Source: Xiphophorus maculatus
Taxonomy: Eukaryota > Chordata > Actinopteri > Cyprinodontiformes > Poeciliidae
Length of the DNA: 64,000 nt
NCBI RefSeq assembly: GCF_002775205.1
Contig: NC_036453.1
Location: 27,140,713-27,204,712, forward strand
Direction: 5' to 3'
The notes under the pieces are model-generated. The model saw only the letters and a program-made list of their open reading frames with translations. It was not told the DNA's origin and made no database searches. Each line of letters begins with the position of its first letter. The first letter of the stretch is position 1. Below, piece after piece: positions 1 to 11,500 of this stretch. The position numbers and the translations under genes are program-made.

Positions 1-3000
1 ACAAACATGTCTGGATGTTTGTATGATGAGAAAGCAGATGTCTCTTAAAGGATGAACACTTAGAGCTAACATTAATATATTTTTATAATTTTTTTTCACC
101 ATGTTTTTCATCTTTTTCATATTTTGGATTTTAAACATCCAAAATATTTCCTCAAAGCAACAAATAAAATGGATACTGAAGTCTCTGGAAACAAAATTGA
201 CCTTCAAAAAAACGGGCCAGTTGAGATCGACGCATCTGACTGAAGCATTTTGTCATCCAGTTATTGGTAGAAACAGACAGACAAACGAGAAAAGTAATCA
301 TGAAAATGGAAATTATAGAGCCCATTTGAATTTATCATGCAATTAATTGAATTATTGTTAACAGGCTTATGCCCTAGAATATTATTTTTGCTATACTACC
401 CAAGAAATTCCAAGTATATAATGTCTATTTTCATGTGAGAGAAAAAAACACTTTAGTCTCCTGGAACAACTAGACTTTTTAATGGTGTTAAACGCAAAGT
501 TAGACCAACATGTAAAGTATTAAAAGCCAAAAAAACAGAAACATAGCTCTGTTTTGGTTGATTTAATTGGACTCTATTTTTTTTACCTGGAATGTCAAGT
601 TAGTTTAGGGACTATTAAACTCTAGTCCGCCTACAAACATAGGTCTTGATTAGACTAAAGTGAACTCTAGTGCTGTTCAAATGCATATGTGAACGCCAAG
701 CTGACGAAGACTGCACTAAAATCGGGAAGCGTACTATAGCGCAGAGCATTCTGGGTGTACAATAAAAACAAACGTACAATTCTAGCGCTAGTGGGAGTAA
801 TGGCTCGTCGTCTTTTACCAAAGACAAAAGAGAAATCCTACAACCTCTAAATTATAAATTCTCACTTCACTCCAGTTTTGTTAACATTTTAGATACGCTC
901 AGTGTCTTCAAAGATTTTCGTGTAATTTCCTTCAGTGGTTCTTGGTGCAGCGCCATCACAGGTGAGGAGGAGGAACAGGTTCTTCTAAAGATTTGATTTG
1001 TTTGGCATCGTGGCGTGTCAAAGCAAAACGCACCGCCAGGAAATGTAAAAACGCTGCAACTCTGGTCCCAAATCAAACTGAGTGTCCCAGATGTGAAAAC
1101 ACCCTAAGAAAGTAGACCACAGTAAAAAAGTCCCACTGTATTAATGAACAAATAATTTTTTTTTTAATGGTTATTAAAGCAGAACCCATCAGAAAGAGTG
1201 ATTATACACCTTAGCAGAAGAATAGATGAGTTATAACAAAGGCTGGACATTGTAGAATCCCATTTATCAATTTCTAAAGCGAATCCTCTGTTTTTCTCTG
1301 AATTATTGGAAAGTAAATACCACCGAGCCTCAGAAAAGCAGGTGAATAAAATAAACCAGCTGGCTGGGAGATGCAGTAAAAAACCATGGTGGATAACTAA
1401 CTCGTGAAACGTGGAGGCTCAAATACCTGGCAGCATATGGATGCAGCTAAACGTATAAAGGCTTGACCGACCAGTCATTCTGACACCAACTTTAATACGG
1501 TGAGGTTAAAGCAGAATCAAGGCATCCCACAAAAAGCTTCAGCAGCCCCGGAAAGCCGTTTTCCTGTCTACCTGTAAGGAAGGAATGAGCTCTGAATACA
1601 AAGTGGCTGCACTTCAAAACAAGCGGCGCTATTAATCACCTTCCCTAAAGCTCCAGAAGGCAGTAATTTGTCCATTCAGTAATCCAGATATGAAATGGAG
1701 GGTGGAGGAGAGAGAGGAAAAGAGAGAGAGCTGAGGGTAATGTAGCAAAGTGAGGGTGCGATCTGCTCTTAGCGCTTCCACACAGGTGAACAGGACAAGC
1801 CTGGCATGCTAAAATATTAACGTCTGAGGCTGTGAATATTCATGTGCGCTTGTCCCCCCTCATCAGATCGTAGAGGACGGGCCGCTGTCCCTGGAGTGTA
1901 ATCCGATTCCGAGCGTCCCCGTTTGGCTGTCAAGGACAAGGGGCTTCTGGGTGGAGAGGGCGTTTGGCAGTTTGCAGCAGCAACATGTTTCAGCCAACAG
2001 GAGACAAGCAGCGGATGATGGAAGGTGAACCTGACCTCCGGTTGTTATCATCATCTGCATGAGGCCAAACGACAAGGGCTCAAATTCCCTGCTTTGCGTC
2101 TCCACCCGATGTCTTTATGAGTTATTTCGTCATGGAAACATGGCAGCAGATTGTAAAAGGGACAAAAGCAGAGTTATGAAGTAAAGGCATCCAATTGTTT
2201 AAAATAATATAAGAGCTTCATCTACTGTACAACAAACACATACAGCCGAACAAGGGGGAGGGTAGGTTTCTTAGGCAATTGGAGCACACTCAAGTACACT
2301 CCCTGGATGTGCGTGTCTTGTTTTTTTGTAGTAGTAACCAGGCAACCAGTTAGCTGGCCAGAGCCTTTGGTTTTAGGCCTATCAGATAACATTGTTACAA
2401 CTTCACCGGCAATCCACTTTAAAGGGATTTAATCTTCCCCAAAATGTTACATAGTTCACATGAACTCCAACTCTGGTCTGTTCCAACTTGCGGTGTTTCA
2501 TGGAAAGTGAGTCTAAAAGGAGGATGTTAGGAAGTGGGACTATCCCAGTTCCTTCCATGCAAAAAAACTGCTGACAGGGCAGATCTTCATCAGTGCAGCA
2601 AGTGTGCACTACAAAGCCCGCAATTTGCTTTGCAGATTGCCCAAGCATAAAAACGCAATCACTATCAACATACCAGCTCTGCAAACATGTATCTATGAAC
2701 TGTCTTTTCTTCTTTCTATGTGCAGAATATTTTGGTGTGCAGCAACACAAAAGCCTTGCCTGGAACAGAGAGCAAACCACTGACGGAGATAGCGACACGT
2801 GGTTGGTGTAATCCAAACCAGGATTTTACAGCTCTAATGTATCTGCAGGTTATCTGCTCCCAGCTAATCTCAACAACTGAGATTTTACTCAGCGGAACCA
2901 GTAAGTTTCATCTTTGTTAGTAGGAAAAACTGCTGTAGGCCTTCATGTAAAATGGGTTGTGCTAGCACAAGATTACCAATTACATTACAATCATGCGTTT

Positions 3001-4989
3001 GGTTTTAATAAAAAACAAACCCAATATTCACTAAAACATACACATGTATAAAAAGATTTGAATTTTGTTCCAGAAGATTAAAAACAATAAAACTATTTGC
3101 TTCCAGAGAACTAAGTAAAACAGGAACAAATAAGAAAGTGAGTAAACTGATAAACACCAAAGTGAATAGTGTTTAGGTACAAGCAGATGTGGCCCTTTGT
3201 GATGGTATTTCACTCACTAATGTGTAACTGATGTGTCCATTGTTTCTGTTTTTGAAGAATTAATTTTTTTGGAAAATGTTTAAAAAAAGATTCGCACCAA
3301 GGCACTCCTTTGGTTTCAGAGAGCTGTCAGCTAGCTCAAGATTTAATCTATTTTTTGACAAAAGCATTTTACAGCTTCTATTTATTTGCACTTTGAATTC
3401 AGGTCAACTTATAGAAGGAATGACTGAAATGAAATGAAAAAAAAAATTCTGACATTTTGTAATTTTTAAATCAAAAATGGTATGAAACATAAAAATAAAA
3501 ACTCGTCTGAGATTTTATTTTTAAGGCATGTAGCCCAGGCCTAGCTGAAAGCATGGACTTGAACATCAAGTTGTCTCTTGAAACACCAGAGGTGCTATTT
3601 GGGTTTTCATCCAATTTTTAACCAGCACACCAACTAAAATAGACAAATATGAAAAAGAAGAAAACTCTCTTTCCATAGTAGACATGTGCTCATCGCTCAC
3701 TGGAGGCAATAAAAAAAACAGCAGTAAGGATTTGAATTTAACATGTGGAAAAGGCTATTTTTCATACGTTTTCCACTAAACATCCTGTCTACTGATGCTT
3801 TGCTGTAGGAACTCACTTAAGAACCCAAGTATGACTAATTTTTATGTTTCTCTCTGTTTCGTTAAGCTGGAAGACAAACTATTTGCTGATGCTATTATAT
3901 CTCTATTGTTTACATGCAGCTAATGAGAGGAAAGAAACCATTTCTGGTTGTTTCAGTAAATTCACTTTTTTGCCCGCCATTTTGCCTCGTTTCTTCTGTC
4001 AACATCTTGCGTCATAAACAAATCGACAGAAAAAAATGGAGCAGACATATTCCACTTGTTGTTTAGCCATTAAAGAGAGCTTTGCACATTACCATTCATT
4101 TCAAAGCCAAGTCAGAAGAATGCCATGAGGCCTGCAGTTACTGTTCTTGTCTGCCGAAGTGGAACGGAGCTCACATAACGAGACCATGGTGCCATTAAGA
4201 TGGTAATGAGGCCAAACTAGCGTGGACACAACAATATGAATCATGGGACAAAGACAGACTCAAAGCAACACTATGTCGGCCTTATATTACACACAATAAC
4301 CGGAATCAGTACATGCAGTGATGCGCTCAAAGATCAGTAACAAAGAACTTCTGCATTTCATTTGATTCTGCAACTAGTCAGACCGCTGGAATGTAACTCT
4401 TGTCTGTAGCTCGTTGGCTAACCCAGCAAAAGTCTCCTCCTGTAGTGCAAGATGCACCATGACATATCACTAACTAAAGCCAAAAGACAACTGGGTGGCT
4501 AATGTTTCACTCTATTCTTCACAGAGGGAGGAGTGATTGTGCGGTTTCAGTTCAAATTCCAGCACACTAAATGCCACGCCCGTACTAATGAGATCAAGCT
4601 GTGTATTTGCTCATTTTAAAAACAAAGAATGGGCTAGCTGTGCTAAACATTAAAGATACCAGTCGAGTTTGGGGTTTTTTACACTAACAAATGCACACAA
4701 TCAATAAAAACAACCTAGCTGCATAATGGTCCATAGATTTCAACTATCACATTTTACACAATGTGAAGTTTCTTAAAAGCACACCGAAGAAAAGTATTCA
4801 TGTGCATTTGAGTCAATGACATCACACGAGGCATTGACCAGGTGGCGTTAGTAAACACTACCACAGATCAGCTACTTTTGACAAATTTCAGCTAATTCTG
4901 AAGCATTTATAATCTAACCAAGTCTGACATTTTAACACCTCCTCCATGGGTTTGGATTGGTGCTAAATGTTCCCAAATTATGCATAGTG
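1..4989. other. No gene recognised
   Basis: AT-rich sequence with short chance frames only. About 1560-2110 and 3960-4330 are more balanced in composition and could hold conserved non-coding elements. If the exon at 13268 is real, this would be its intron. Confidence 0.5.
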
Positions 4990-5441
4990 TATGACACGTG
5001 TCAAACTCAAGGTCCATGGGCCAAATCTGGCCCACCATAACTTTCTATGTGGCCCTTTAGATTCTAGACTAAACACTAAGAGTGCTTAAATATTATGTTA
5101 TCAATCAAATGAATGCAGTTTTTATCTGTTTACTGCCAGTAGGGAGTACTGTTTATCAGTTCCTCCAGTTTCTTGAGAATTATCCTGGAAATAGACGCAA
5201 AATCAGCAAATTGCGCTAATAACTGGGAGTTTATTGCATATTTTTCTCAAAAATTGTCAAACGTTTTTACCTGTACTAAACAGCTGCCTCAGTCTTAAGT
5301 GATATCAGATTATAGTCCATGATTTATACAGAGAGTCATAAAAAGTCACATTTACTGTCATAAATAAGTGCAAATATTTCCAAATTAGTTCCACAAATAC
5401 TTTGCAAAAAATCACAAAAAGAATCACAAAATCTTGGAGGG
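4990..5441. mobile_element. Left half of an older hAT-like repeat split by the retrotransposon
   Basis: Starts CACGTGTCAAACTCAAGG, then CCATGGGCCAAATCTGGCCC, the terminal motif of a repeat family widespread in vertebrates. Its other end appears after the retrotransposon (to about 11500). The outer target duplication is not visible. Confidence 0.6.
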
Positions 5442-6178
5442 TGTGACGAGGTTCTTTATGGTTTAGTCAAAAAAGAATGACTGTTCCAAGTTGGAGATCA
5501 TTTTAGAAGATTTATTCGGTTCTCACAAAGGTGGCAGGTGCAGATCACACACAAAGGACATCCAGAGCAGGCTAGAAATCAAAAATCATTAGTACCTTTG
5601 CTTGCAATAGTTCATCATCACCAGCGTGACTTCTTCTCAGTCTAACCACCGACTGACTCCTGTGGAGCAGAGCCCTGCTTTTAAAGCCACAGGCTCCGCC
5701 CACAGACAATCCAAACTAGCAAAATACTAATCATCTCTAACTCAAATCAGAAGTTTGATTCTGATTTGAATCAAACTTCAAATCAGCCTAAAGTTTATAC
5801 AGTATACCAAATAATACAAAAAAAAAATAAATAAATAAACTTGTAAACAAAAATACAATATTCAATTTAATATACAACACCCAATGCGCTCTGCTGACGT
5901 CACCTCCTCATGTGACTCCCTCCCGGCACGTCACAATCCGGAAACACACTACTTGAAAACAAAAACCAGGAAAACGTCCAGTGCTAAAAAAAAAGGTTAC
6001 AGTAAATGTTTAACCGGAGCAGGAACACCGCGTGTGCACCCACGATGAACCGCCCCAGTCCAACCTGCAACAAAAGTAAATTAGTGATGATGTATGTGTT
6101 TGTCGGCGTGTGTGCGCAGTTATGCGGGCATGCTAACACGGACTCTAACGCCCAGCTCGTGACGGCTCCTCCGTCACA
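5442..6178 (-). repeat. 3' LTR of the Gmr1-like element
   Basis: The 737-bp partner of the right LTR, identical as far as checked by eye. The pol frame runs about 30 bases into it before its stop at 6145. It is preceded on the element strand by the polypurine tract. Confidence 0.95.
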
Positions 6179-6459
6179 CCACCCCTCTCCTCTCCAAGGT
6201 TGGCAAAATTTGGCAACCTAGAAAGAAAGTCTGCCACTTTATTAAGTCTGCCACTCCTATGACAGATGGTAAATTTGTACGGTTGCAAGGACAAATACCA
6301 CCTAGTCAGACGATGGTTACTGTCCTTCATGGTGTTGATCCAGGTCAGGGCACGATGGTCTGTCTCCAAATCAAAGTCTCTGCCCATCAAATAATACTTG
6401 AGACTTTCCAGAGCCCATTTAATGGCCAGGCCTTCTTTTTCTACTACAGAATACCTCAC
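6145..6459 (-). pseudogene. Detached RNase H end of the polyprotein
   Basis: Continues the RNase H domain (VVEKEGLAIKWAL, later TDHRALTW) in a different frame from the main ORF. The step between the two is consistent with a single extra base near 6462. The stop lies inside the 3' LTR. Confidence 0.9.
6179..6195 (-). other. Polypurine tract next to the 3' LTR
   Basis: On the element strand GGAGAGGAGAGGGGTGG directly abuts the 3' LTR. This is the expected site of plus-strand priming. Confidence 0.85.
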
Positions 6460-6460
6460 C

Positions 6461-9400
6461 TCACGAGGGTAACAGCTTACGGCTCAGGTAGAGTATGGGT
6501 TGCTCCTCCCCAGGATCTCCTTGAGCCAGGACAGCTCCTAAGCCAACTGTGGATGCATCCACTTGAACCAGAAATTTCTTACTGAAATCAGGACTTCGGA
6601 GGACAGGAGATGAACATAGATGATCTTTCAAAGTGTTAAAAGAAGCTTCACACTCCTTAGTCCACACCACAGGATTCTTTTGGTCTTTAGCTGTCAAACT
6701 TGTGAGTGGAGAAGCAAGTGTGGCAAAATGAGGCACAAACCTTCGATACCAACCAGCTAGTCCCAGGAACGACCGCACTTCCTTTTTGGTTCGAGGACGA
6801 GGGCACTTTTGGATCGCTTCAACTTTGTCCATCTGTGGTCGCACCTCTCCTCTCCCCAGCTGGTAACCCAGGTATCTGGTCTCCTGTTGTGCCCAAACAC
6901 ACTTTGATATGTTAAGTGTCAGTCCTGCACCTCCAATCTTTTCCAACACTCTTGCTAGATGTGAGACATGCTCCTCCCAGCTATTGCTGTAAATGATTAC
7001 ATCATCAAGATAAGCAGCGCTGTAGTCTTCACTTCCTCGCAAGACTTTGTCCATTAGCCGCTGGAAGGTGGCTGGAGCACCATGCAGGCCAAATGGCATT
7101 ACAGTAAATTGGAAAAGACCAGAAGGGGTACGAAATGCTGTGTACGGTCTGCTTGAAGGCTCCAATGGAACCTGCCAGTACCCTTTACACAGGTCCAGAG
7201 TGGTAATGAACTTGGCTTTTCCAATCCTTTCCAGCAGCTCATCCACCCTGGGCATGGGATAGGCATCAAACTCTGAAACTGCATTAAGCTTTCTGAAATC
7301 AATGCAAATCCGCAGTGAGCCATCTTTCTTACACACAATGACTACTGGACTGCACCATTCAGAGTTTGAAGGTTCAATAATACCTGACGTTAGCATGGTC
7401 TCGACTTCATCTCGCAGCTGCCCCACCAACTGCTGTGGAACTCTATATGGGCGTTGACGAATTGGCTGCTTCTCTTTCAGTCGAATTGCATGCTCAATCA
7501 AGGAGGTCCGGCCTGGATTAGGAGAAAAGAGAGGAGACAGTTTCTGGAAGATCTGCTGAAGTTGTGAGGCTTGGTGTGAGGTCAAGTGGCTGAGATTGGG
7601 GGTTGACTGTTCAGCCATCACTTCAACACCAGGAACCTCTTCTTCCTCTTCCACTGGCCTCAACAGGCATGATGTTTCTGGAGCTGGACATGATAGTTCT
7701 TTCCACTCCTTTAGCAAGTTCACATGATAAGCCTGTGTAGCTTTCTTTTTGTCAGGATGGTAGACTTCATAGGTGGTGGGTCCTAGCTGTCGGCTGATGG
7801 TATAGGGCCCTTGCCACTTTGCCAAAAGCTTGCTGGTGGATGAAGGCAGGAGAAGCAGCACCTTCTGTCCAGGACTTAAGACCCTTTGCCGTGCCTGCTG
7901 GTCATACCACCTTTTTTGCTTCTGCTGAGCCTGCAGCAGGTTCTTTTCAGCTTCTTCCTGGTACTCAGCAAGCCGACCTCTCATCTGCAGCACATACTGG
8001 ACCACACCTTTGGCATTGGATGAGGTCTCTGATGCATCCCAGCTTTTTCTCAGCAGGTCTAATGGTCCCTGAACATCCCACCCATACAGGAGTTCGAATG
8101 GGGAGAATCCAGTTGATGCTTGCGGCACCTCACGATAGGCAAAGAGAAGGAATGGTAACCAGCGGTCCCAATCTCTGCCAGTGTCATCCACAAACTTCTG
8201 CAGCATCCTCTTCAATGTCTGGTTGAACCTTTCGACCAGTCCATCAGTTTGCGGATGGTAAGGCGTCGTCCTGATGGCTGAGATCCCAAGCTGTTTATGA
8301 AAGAGTTTTAGGAGGTTAGAGGTGAAATTAGTTCCCTGGTCTGTCAAAATCTGATCTGGGATTCCAACTCTTGAAAATAGCTGGACCAGAACTCGAACTA
8401 TTGCAGGGGCAGTAATGGTATGCAGTGGAAAAGCCTCTGGAAATCTGGTGGCATAGTCACATACTACCAGGATGTACTGATGACCACGCCCACTCTTCAC
8501 TAGGGGTCCAACAATGTCCATTGCAACCTTACGAAAAGGAGTGGAGACGACTGGTAGTGGCTGGAGGAGCGCCCGATCTGATTTCTGAGCAGGACGAGTC
8601 TTCTGGCATGTGGGACAAGAAGCACACAATGCATTAATGTCATTGTACATTGACGGCCAAAAAAAACGTGAGCTGACACGCATAAATGTTTTGTGACGCC
8701 CCAAGTGCCCTGCCCATGGAATGGTGTGTGCCAAATGCATGACAAGTGCCCTACAGCAAGTTGGAACTACCAACCGCTGTTTTTCATTACAAGCATACAA
8801 TACACCATCTTTTAACACAAAAGTTTCTCTTCCTCTCCACTTAGCATCAGTTTTTTCCTCCACTCGATCAAACAAAGGTTGTAAAGACACATCCTGTTTC
8901 TGTAAAGTAGCAATATTTTCAGGTATTTTCCACATGTCATCTACCGTTAAATCTGTTAACACATTCCCACTCAGCATTAACTTTTTCTCAAATTTTTTCT
9001 GTTTTCTGGATTTTCTAGACCTCTTTGGAATTTCAAACAAACTCTCATCAAAGTCAGGTAAGGACTCAACTTGTTCTTTGGCCTGAGAACGAGTAATCAC
9101 AGGTCCGGAAACATTGCTAACTTTACTCCCCTTGGTTCGTACCTCTTCCAAAAGATGAAACATCACAGGTAGATCAGTACCCAAAATTATATCAAAAGGT
9201 AGGTTTTCCACCACACCGACAGTTAGCAAATATGGTTGATCATCAATAATGACAGTCACTTCTGCTTTTGGATAAACATGACAATCTCCATGCACACACA
9301 AGATCTCAGTTTTTTTTTCATAGTTCATACATCCAACAGGTACAAGACTCTTTTTTATAAGTGATGTGGAACTACCACTGTCTATTAATGCAGTCACATG

Positions 9401-10579
9401 CTGTCCATTCACAGTCACAGTTTTATGAGTTCTAGTTTCAAAGTTTTTGACTCCAGCTTGATTTTCAACTCTAGGAGCATAGCAGGAACCAGTAAACTTA
9501 GTCTTCTTTATTGGGCACACAGAAGCCTTGTGGCCCAGCTGCTGGCAATAATAGCAAATCAATGTCTTACCATTAGATGGTGGATTCAGAGAACTGGTGA
9601 TACCTTTAACCTCCTGTCTTGGGTCTCTGGGATACCGTTGATGTCCAGCTGGTTGAACAGGTCGCGGTCCAGGGTTGGAGAACCGTGCTGCTCCTCCTCG
9701 CCGTGCGTTCATGTACTGTAGAGCCAACTTTGCAGCAGTCAGACCATCCTCAGGTTCATGTTCCTTCACCCAGGTCCTTACATCAGAGGGCAGAATGCTC
9801 AGCAGTTGTTCCTGGATGATGAGCTCCCCGATGTCCTCCTTGGAATGCTGGTCCGGACGGATCCATCGTCGGTAGAGACCTCTAAGGCGGTGGTAGGTTT
9901 CAGTAGGAGTTTCACCAGCAGGTATACTTGTTGCTCTGAACTTCTGTCTGTATGTCTCAGGTGAGATGTCAAACTTTGTTAACAAAGCAGTTTTCAAGTC
10001 CTTGTAGCAGTGAGCACAGTCCTCATCCATGGCAGCATAGGCCTCCAGCGCTTTCCCAGAAAGGAGTGGAATGAGACGGCACGCCCATTCACACTCTGGC
10101 CACCTCCAGGTCTTGGCAATGCGCTCAAACCGCAGCAGATAGTTTTCAAGATCTTCTCCTAATTGATAAGGGGGAATTTTTGGATCAGTGGTGTAACTTA
10201 CTGACTGAGGTTGATAGCTTTGATCACCGTCGTCATCATCATCATCGTCACTTTGCTCTGCACCAACTCCTAACTGAAGGTGAGGACGTGGTACTTGCTG
10301 TGGTTGCTGCAGGGACATCCTAAGATGTCGCAGTTCCTTCAGCAGCCCTTTCTCTCGCTTTTGCTGACCTGCCATAAAGCCCTTCATCAAAGTGAGAAAC
10401 TCACTGCCAGATGCACTTGATCCACTGGGGCCAGGCTTTGGTTCACCTTCCTCATCTGATCCATCCGTCGTTGGCATGCTTTCCCATGCTTTGTCAGTCA
10501 CCTGTTCTTCCATCTTTGATTGTGATCGAAGACCAGATCTTTGCTTCACCAAACGAGATCCTCTTCTCCGGCTCGCCAT
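6461..10579 (-). CDS. Gag-Pol polyprotein of the Gmr1-like element, 1372 codons, truncated by frameshift
   Basis: Domains in order: Gag with a SCAN-like stretch (about residues 208-285); zinc knuckle C342-C345-H350-C355; aspartic protease with IDSGSS (D400); integrase with its HHCC finger (H625, H629, C655, C658), catalytic D688, D747 and E783 (35 residues between the last two) and a GPY module near 924; reverse transcriptase with YLDD at 1190-1193; and the start of RNase H (D1341). There is no frameshift between gag and pol, so both parts would be made as one chain. The frame closes early, within RNase H; the rest lies in another frame at 6145-6459. Confidence 0.95.
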   Translation of the reverse strand: MASRRRGSRLVKQRSGLRSQSKMEEQVTDKAWESMPTTDGSDEEGEPKPGPSGSSASGSEFLTLMKGFMAGQQKREKGLLKELRHLRMSLQQPQQVPRPHLQLGVGAEQSDDDDDDDGDQSYQPQSVSYTTDPKIPPYQLGEDLENYLLRFERIAKTWRWPECEWACRLIPLLSGKALEAYAAMDEDCAHCYKDLKTALLTKFDISPETYRQKFRATSIPAGETPTETYHRLRGLYRRWIRPDQHSKEDIGELIIQEQLLSILPSDVRTWVKEHEPEDGLTAAKLALQYMNARRGGAARFSNPGPRPVQPAGHQRYPRDPRQEVKGITSSLNPPSNGKTLICYYCQQLGHKASVCPIKKTKFTGSCYAPRVENQAGVKNFETRTHKTVTVNGQHVTALIDSGSSTSLIKKSLVPVGCMNYEKKTEILCVHGDCHVYPKAEVTVIIDDQPYLLTVGVVENLPFDIILGTDLPVMFHLLEEVRTKGSKVSNVSGPVITRSQAKEQVESLPDFDESLFEIPKRSRKSRKQKKFEKKLMLSGNVLTDLTVDDMWKIPENIATLQKQDVSLQPLFDRVEEKTDAKWRGRETFVLKDGVLYACNEKQRLVVPTCCRALVMHLAHTIPWAGHLGRHKTFMRVSSRFFWPSMYNDINALCASCPTCQKTRPAQKSDRALLQPLPVVSTPFRKVAMDIVGPLVKSGRGHQYILVVCDYATRFPEAFPLHTITAPAIVRVLVQLFSRVGIPDQILTDQGTNFTSNLLKLFHKQLGISAIRTTPYHPQTDGLVERFNQTLKRMLQKFVDDTGRDWDRWLPFLLFAYREVPQASTGFSPFELLYGWDVQGPLDLLRKSWDASETSSNAKGVVQYVLQMRGRLAEYQEEAEKNLLQAQQKQKRWYDQQARQRVLSPGQKVLLLLPSSTSKLLAKWQGPYTISRQLGPTTYEVYHPDKKKATQAYHVNLLKEWKELSCPAPETSCLLRPVEEEEEVPGVEVMAEQSTPNLSHLTSHQASQLQQIFQKLSPLFSPNPGRTSLIEHAIRLKEKQPIRQRPYRVPQQLVGQLRDEVETMLTSGIIEPSNSEWCSPVVIVCKKDGSLRICIDFRKLNAVSEFDAYPMPRVDELLERIGKAKFITTLDLCKGYWQVPLEPSSRPYTAFRTPSGLFQFTVMPFGLHGAPATFQRLMDKVLRGSEDYSAAYLDDVIIYSNSWEEHVSHLARVLEKIGGAGLTLNISKCVWAQQETRYLGYQLGRGEVRPQMDKVEAIQKCPRPRTKKEVRSFLGLAGWYRRFVPHFATLASPLTSLTAKDQKNPVVWTKECEASFNTLKDHLCSSPVLRSPDFSKKFLVQVDASTVGLGAVLAQGDPGEEQPILYLSRKLLPS

Positions 10580-10580
10580 A

Positions 10581-10598
10581 ATCCTACTTCTGACACCA
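10581..10598 (-). other. Primer-binding site
   Basis: Two bases inside the 5' LTR the element strand reads TGGTGTCAGAAGTAGGAT. It resembles the complement of a vertebrate tRNA-Leu 3' end, with one mismatch by recollection. The gag ATG follows one base after it. Confidence 0.7.
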
Positions 10599-10600
10599 TG

Positions 10601-11337
10601 TGTGACGAGGTTCTTTATGGTTTAGTCAAAAAAGAATGACTGTTCCAAGTTGGAGATCATTTTAGAAGATTTATTCGGTTCTCACAAAGGTGGCAGGTGC
10701 AGATCACACACAAAGGACATCCAGAGCAGGCTAGAAATCAAAAATCATTAGTACCTTTGCTTGCAATAGTTCATCATCACCAGCGTGACTTCTTCTCAGT
10801 CTAACCACCGACTGACTCCTGTGGAGCAGAGCCCTGCTTTTAAAGCCACAGGCTCCGCCCACAGACAATCCAAACTAGCAAAATACTAATCATCTCTAAC
10901 TCAAATCAGAAGTTTGATTCTGATTTGAATCAAACTTCAAATCAGCCTAAAGTTTATACAGTATACCAAATAATACAAAAAAAAAATAAATAAATAAACT
11001 TGTAAACAAAAATACAATATTCAATTTAATATACAACACCCAATGCGCTCTGCTGACGTCACCTCCTCATGTGACTCCCTCCCGGCACGTCACAATCCGG
11101 AAACACACTACTTGAAAACAAAAACCAGGAAAACGTCCAGTGCTAAAAAAAAAGGTTACAGTAAATGTTTAACCGGAGCAGGAACACCGCGTGTGCACCC
11201 ACGATGAACCGCCCCAGTCCAACCTGCAACAAAAGTAAATTAGTGATGATGTATGTGTTTGTCGGCGTGTGTGCGCAGTTATGCGGGCATGCTAACACGG
11301 ACTCTAACGCCCAGCTCGTGACGGCTCCTCCGTCACA
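10601..11337 (-). repeat. 5' LTR of the Gmr1-like element
   Basis: A 737-bp LTR. On the element strand a TTTAAA TATA-like box (10844-10839) and an AATAAA signal (10675-10670) are spaced as expected for U3, R and U5. A 12-bp inverted repeat lies in the middle (corresponding to 5750-5779 in the other LTR). Confidence 0.95.
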
Positions 11338-11500
11338 GAGGGACTGATAAGATGTTCAAAAATATTATTTAACTTTAAGAATTCATTGATATTTTAACTG
11401 TTTGTGAACAGGTTTTATCAATACATTTTGGCCCAACCGACCCTGTAAGAGCATTCATGATCTTGATTTGGCCACGGGCTTGATGTCGGGCTTGATTGTG
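11338..11500. mobile_element. Right half of the older hAT-like repeat
   Basis: Contains CATTTTGGCCCAACCGACCC and GATTTGGCCACGGGCTTGAT, an inverted, degraded counterpart of the left terminus at 4990. It resumes directly after the 5-bp duplication. Confidence 0.55.

Larger units (their letters stand above)
5442..11337 (-). mobile_element. Complete Gmr1-like Ty3/gypsy LTR retrotransposon
   Basis: LTRs at 10601-11337 (5') and 5442-6178 (3') are both 737 bp and look identical by eye. They begin TGTGACG and end CGTCACA. Direct GAGGG repeats (5437-5441, 11338-11342) are the 5-bp target duplication. The internal part has a primer-binding site, one gag-protease-integrase-RT-RNase H frame and a polypurine tract. 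Integrase before RT is the copia-like order known for the Gmr1-like group of deuterostome Ty3/gypsy elements. Identical LTRs imply recent insertion. A frameshift near 6460 disables RNase H in this copy. Confidence 0.95.

Noticed and set aside
1863..2105. 80-codon minus-strand frame and an Ig-like phrase (GPLSLEC) on the plus strand
   Set aside because: No splice sites in phase, no continuing domain, and no match to a family; probably chance in a GC-richer patch.
6006..6221. Plus-strand frame starting MFNRSRNTACAP, repeated at 11165-11347
   Set aside because: It is LTR sequence read on the wrong strand, and appears twice only because the LTR does.
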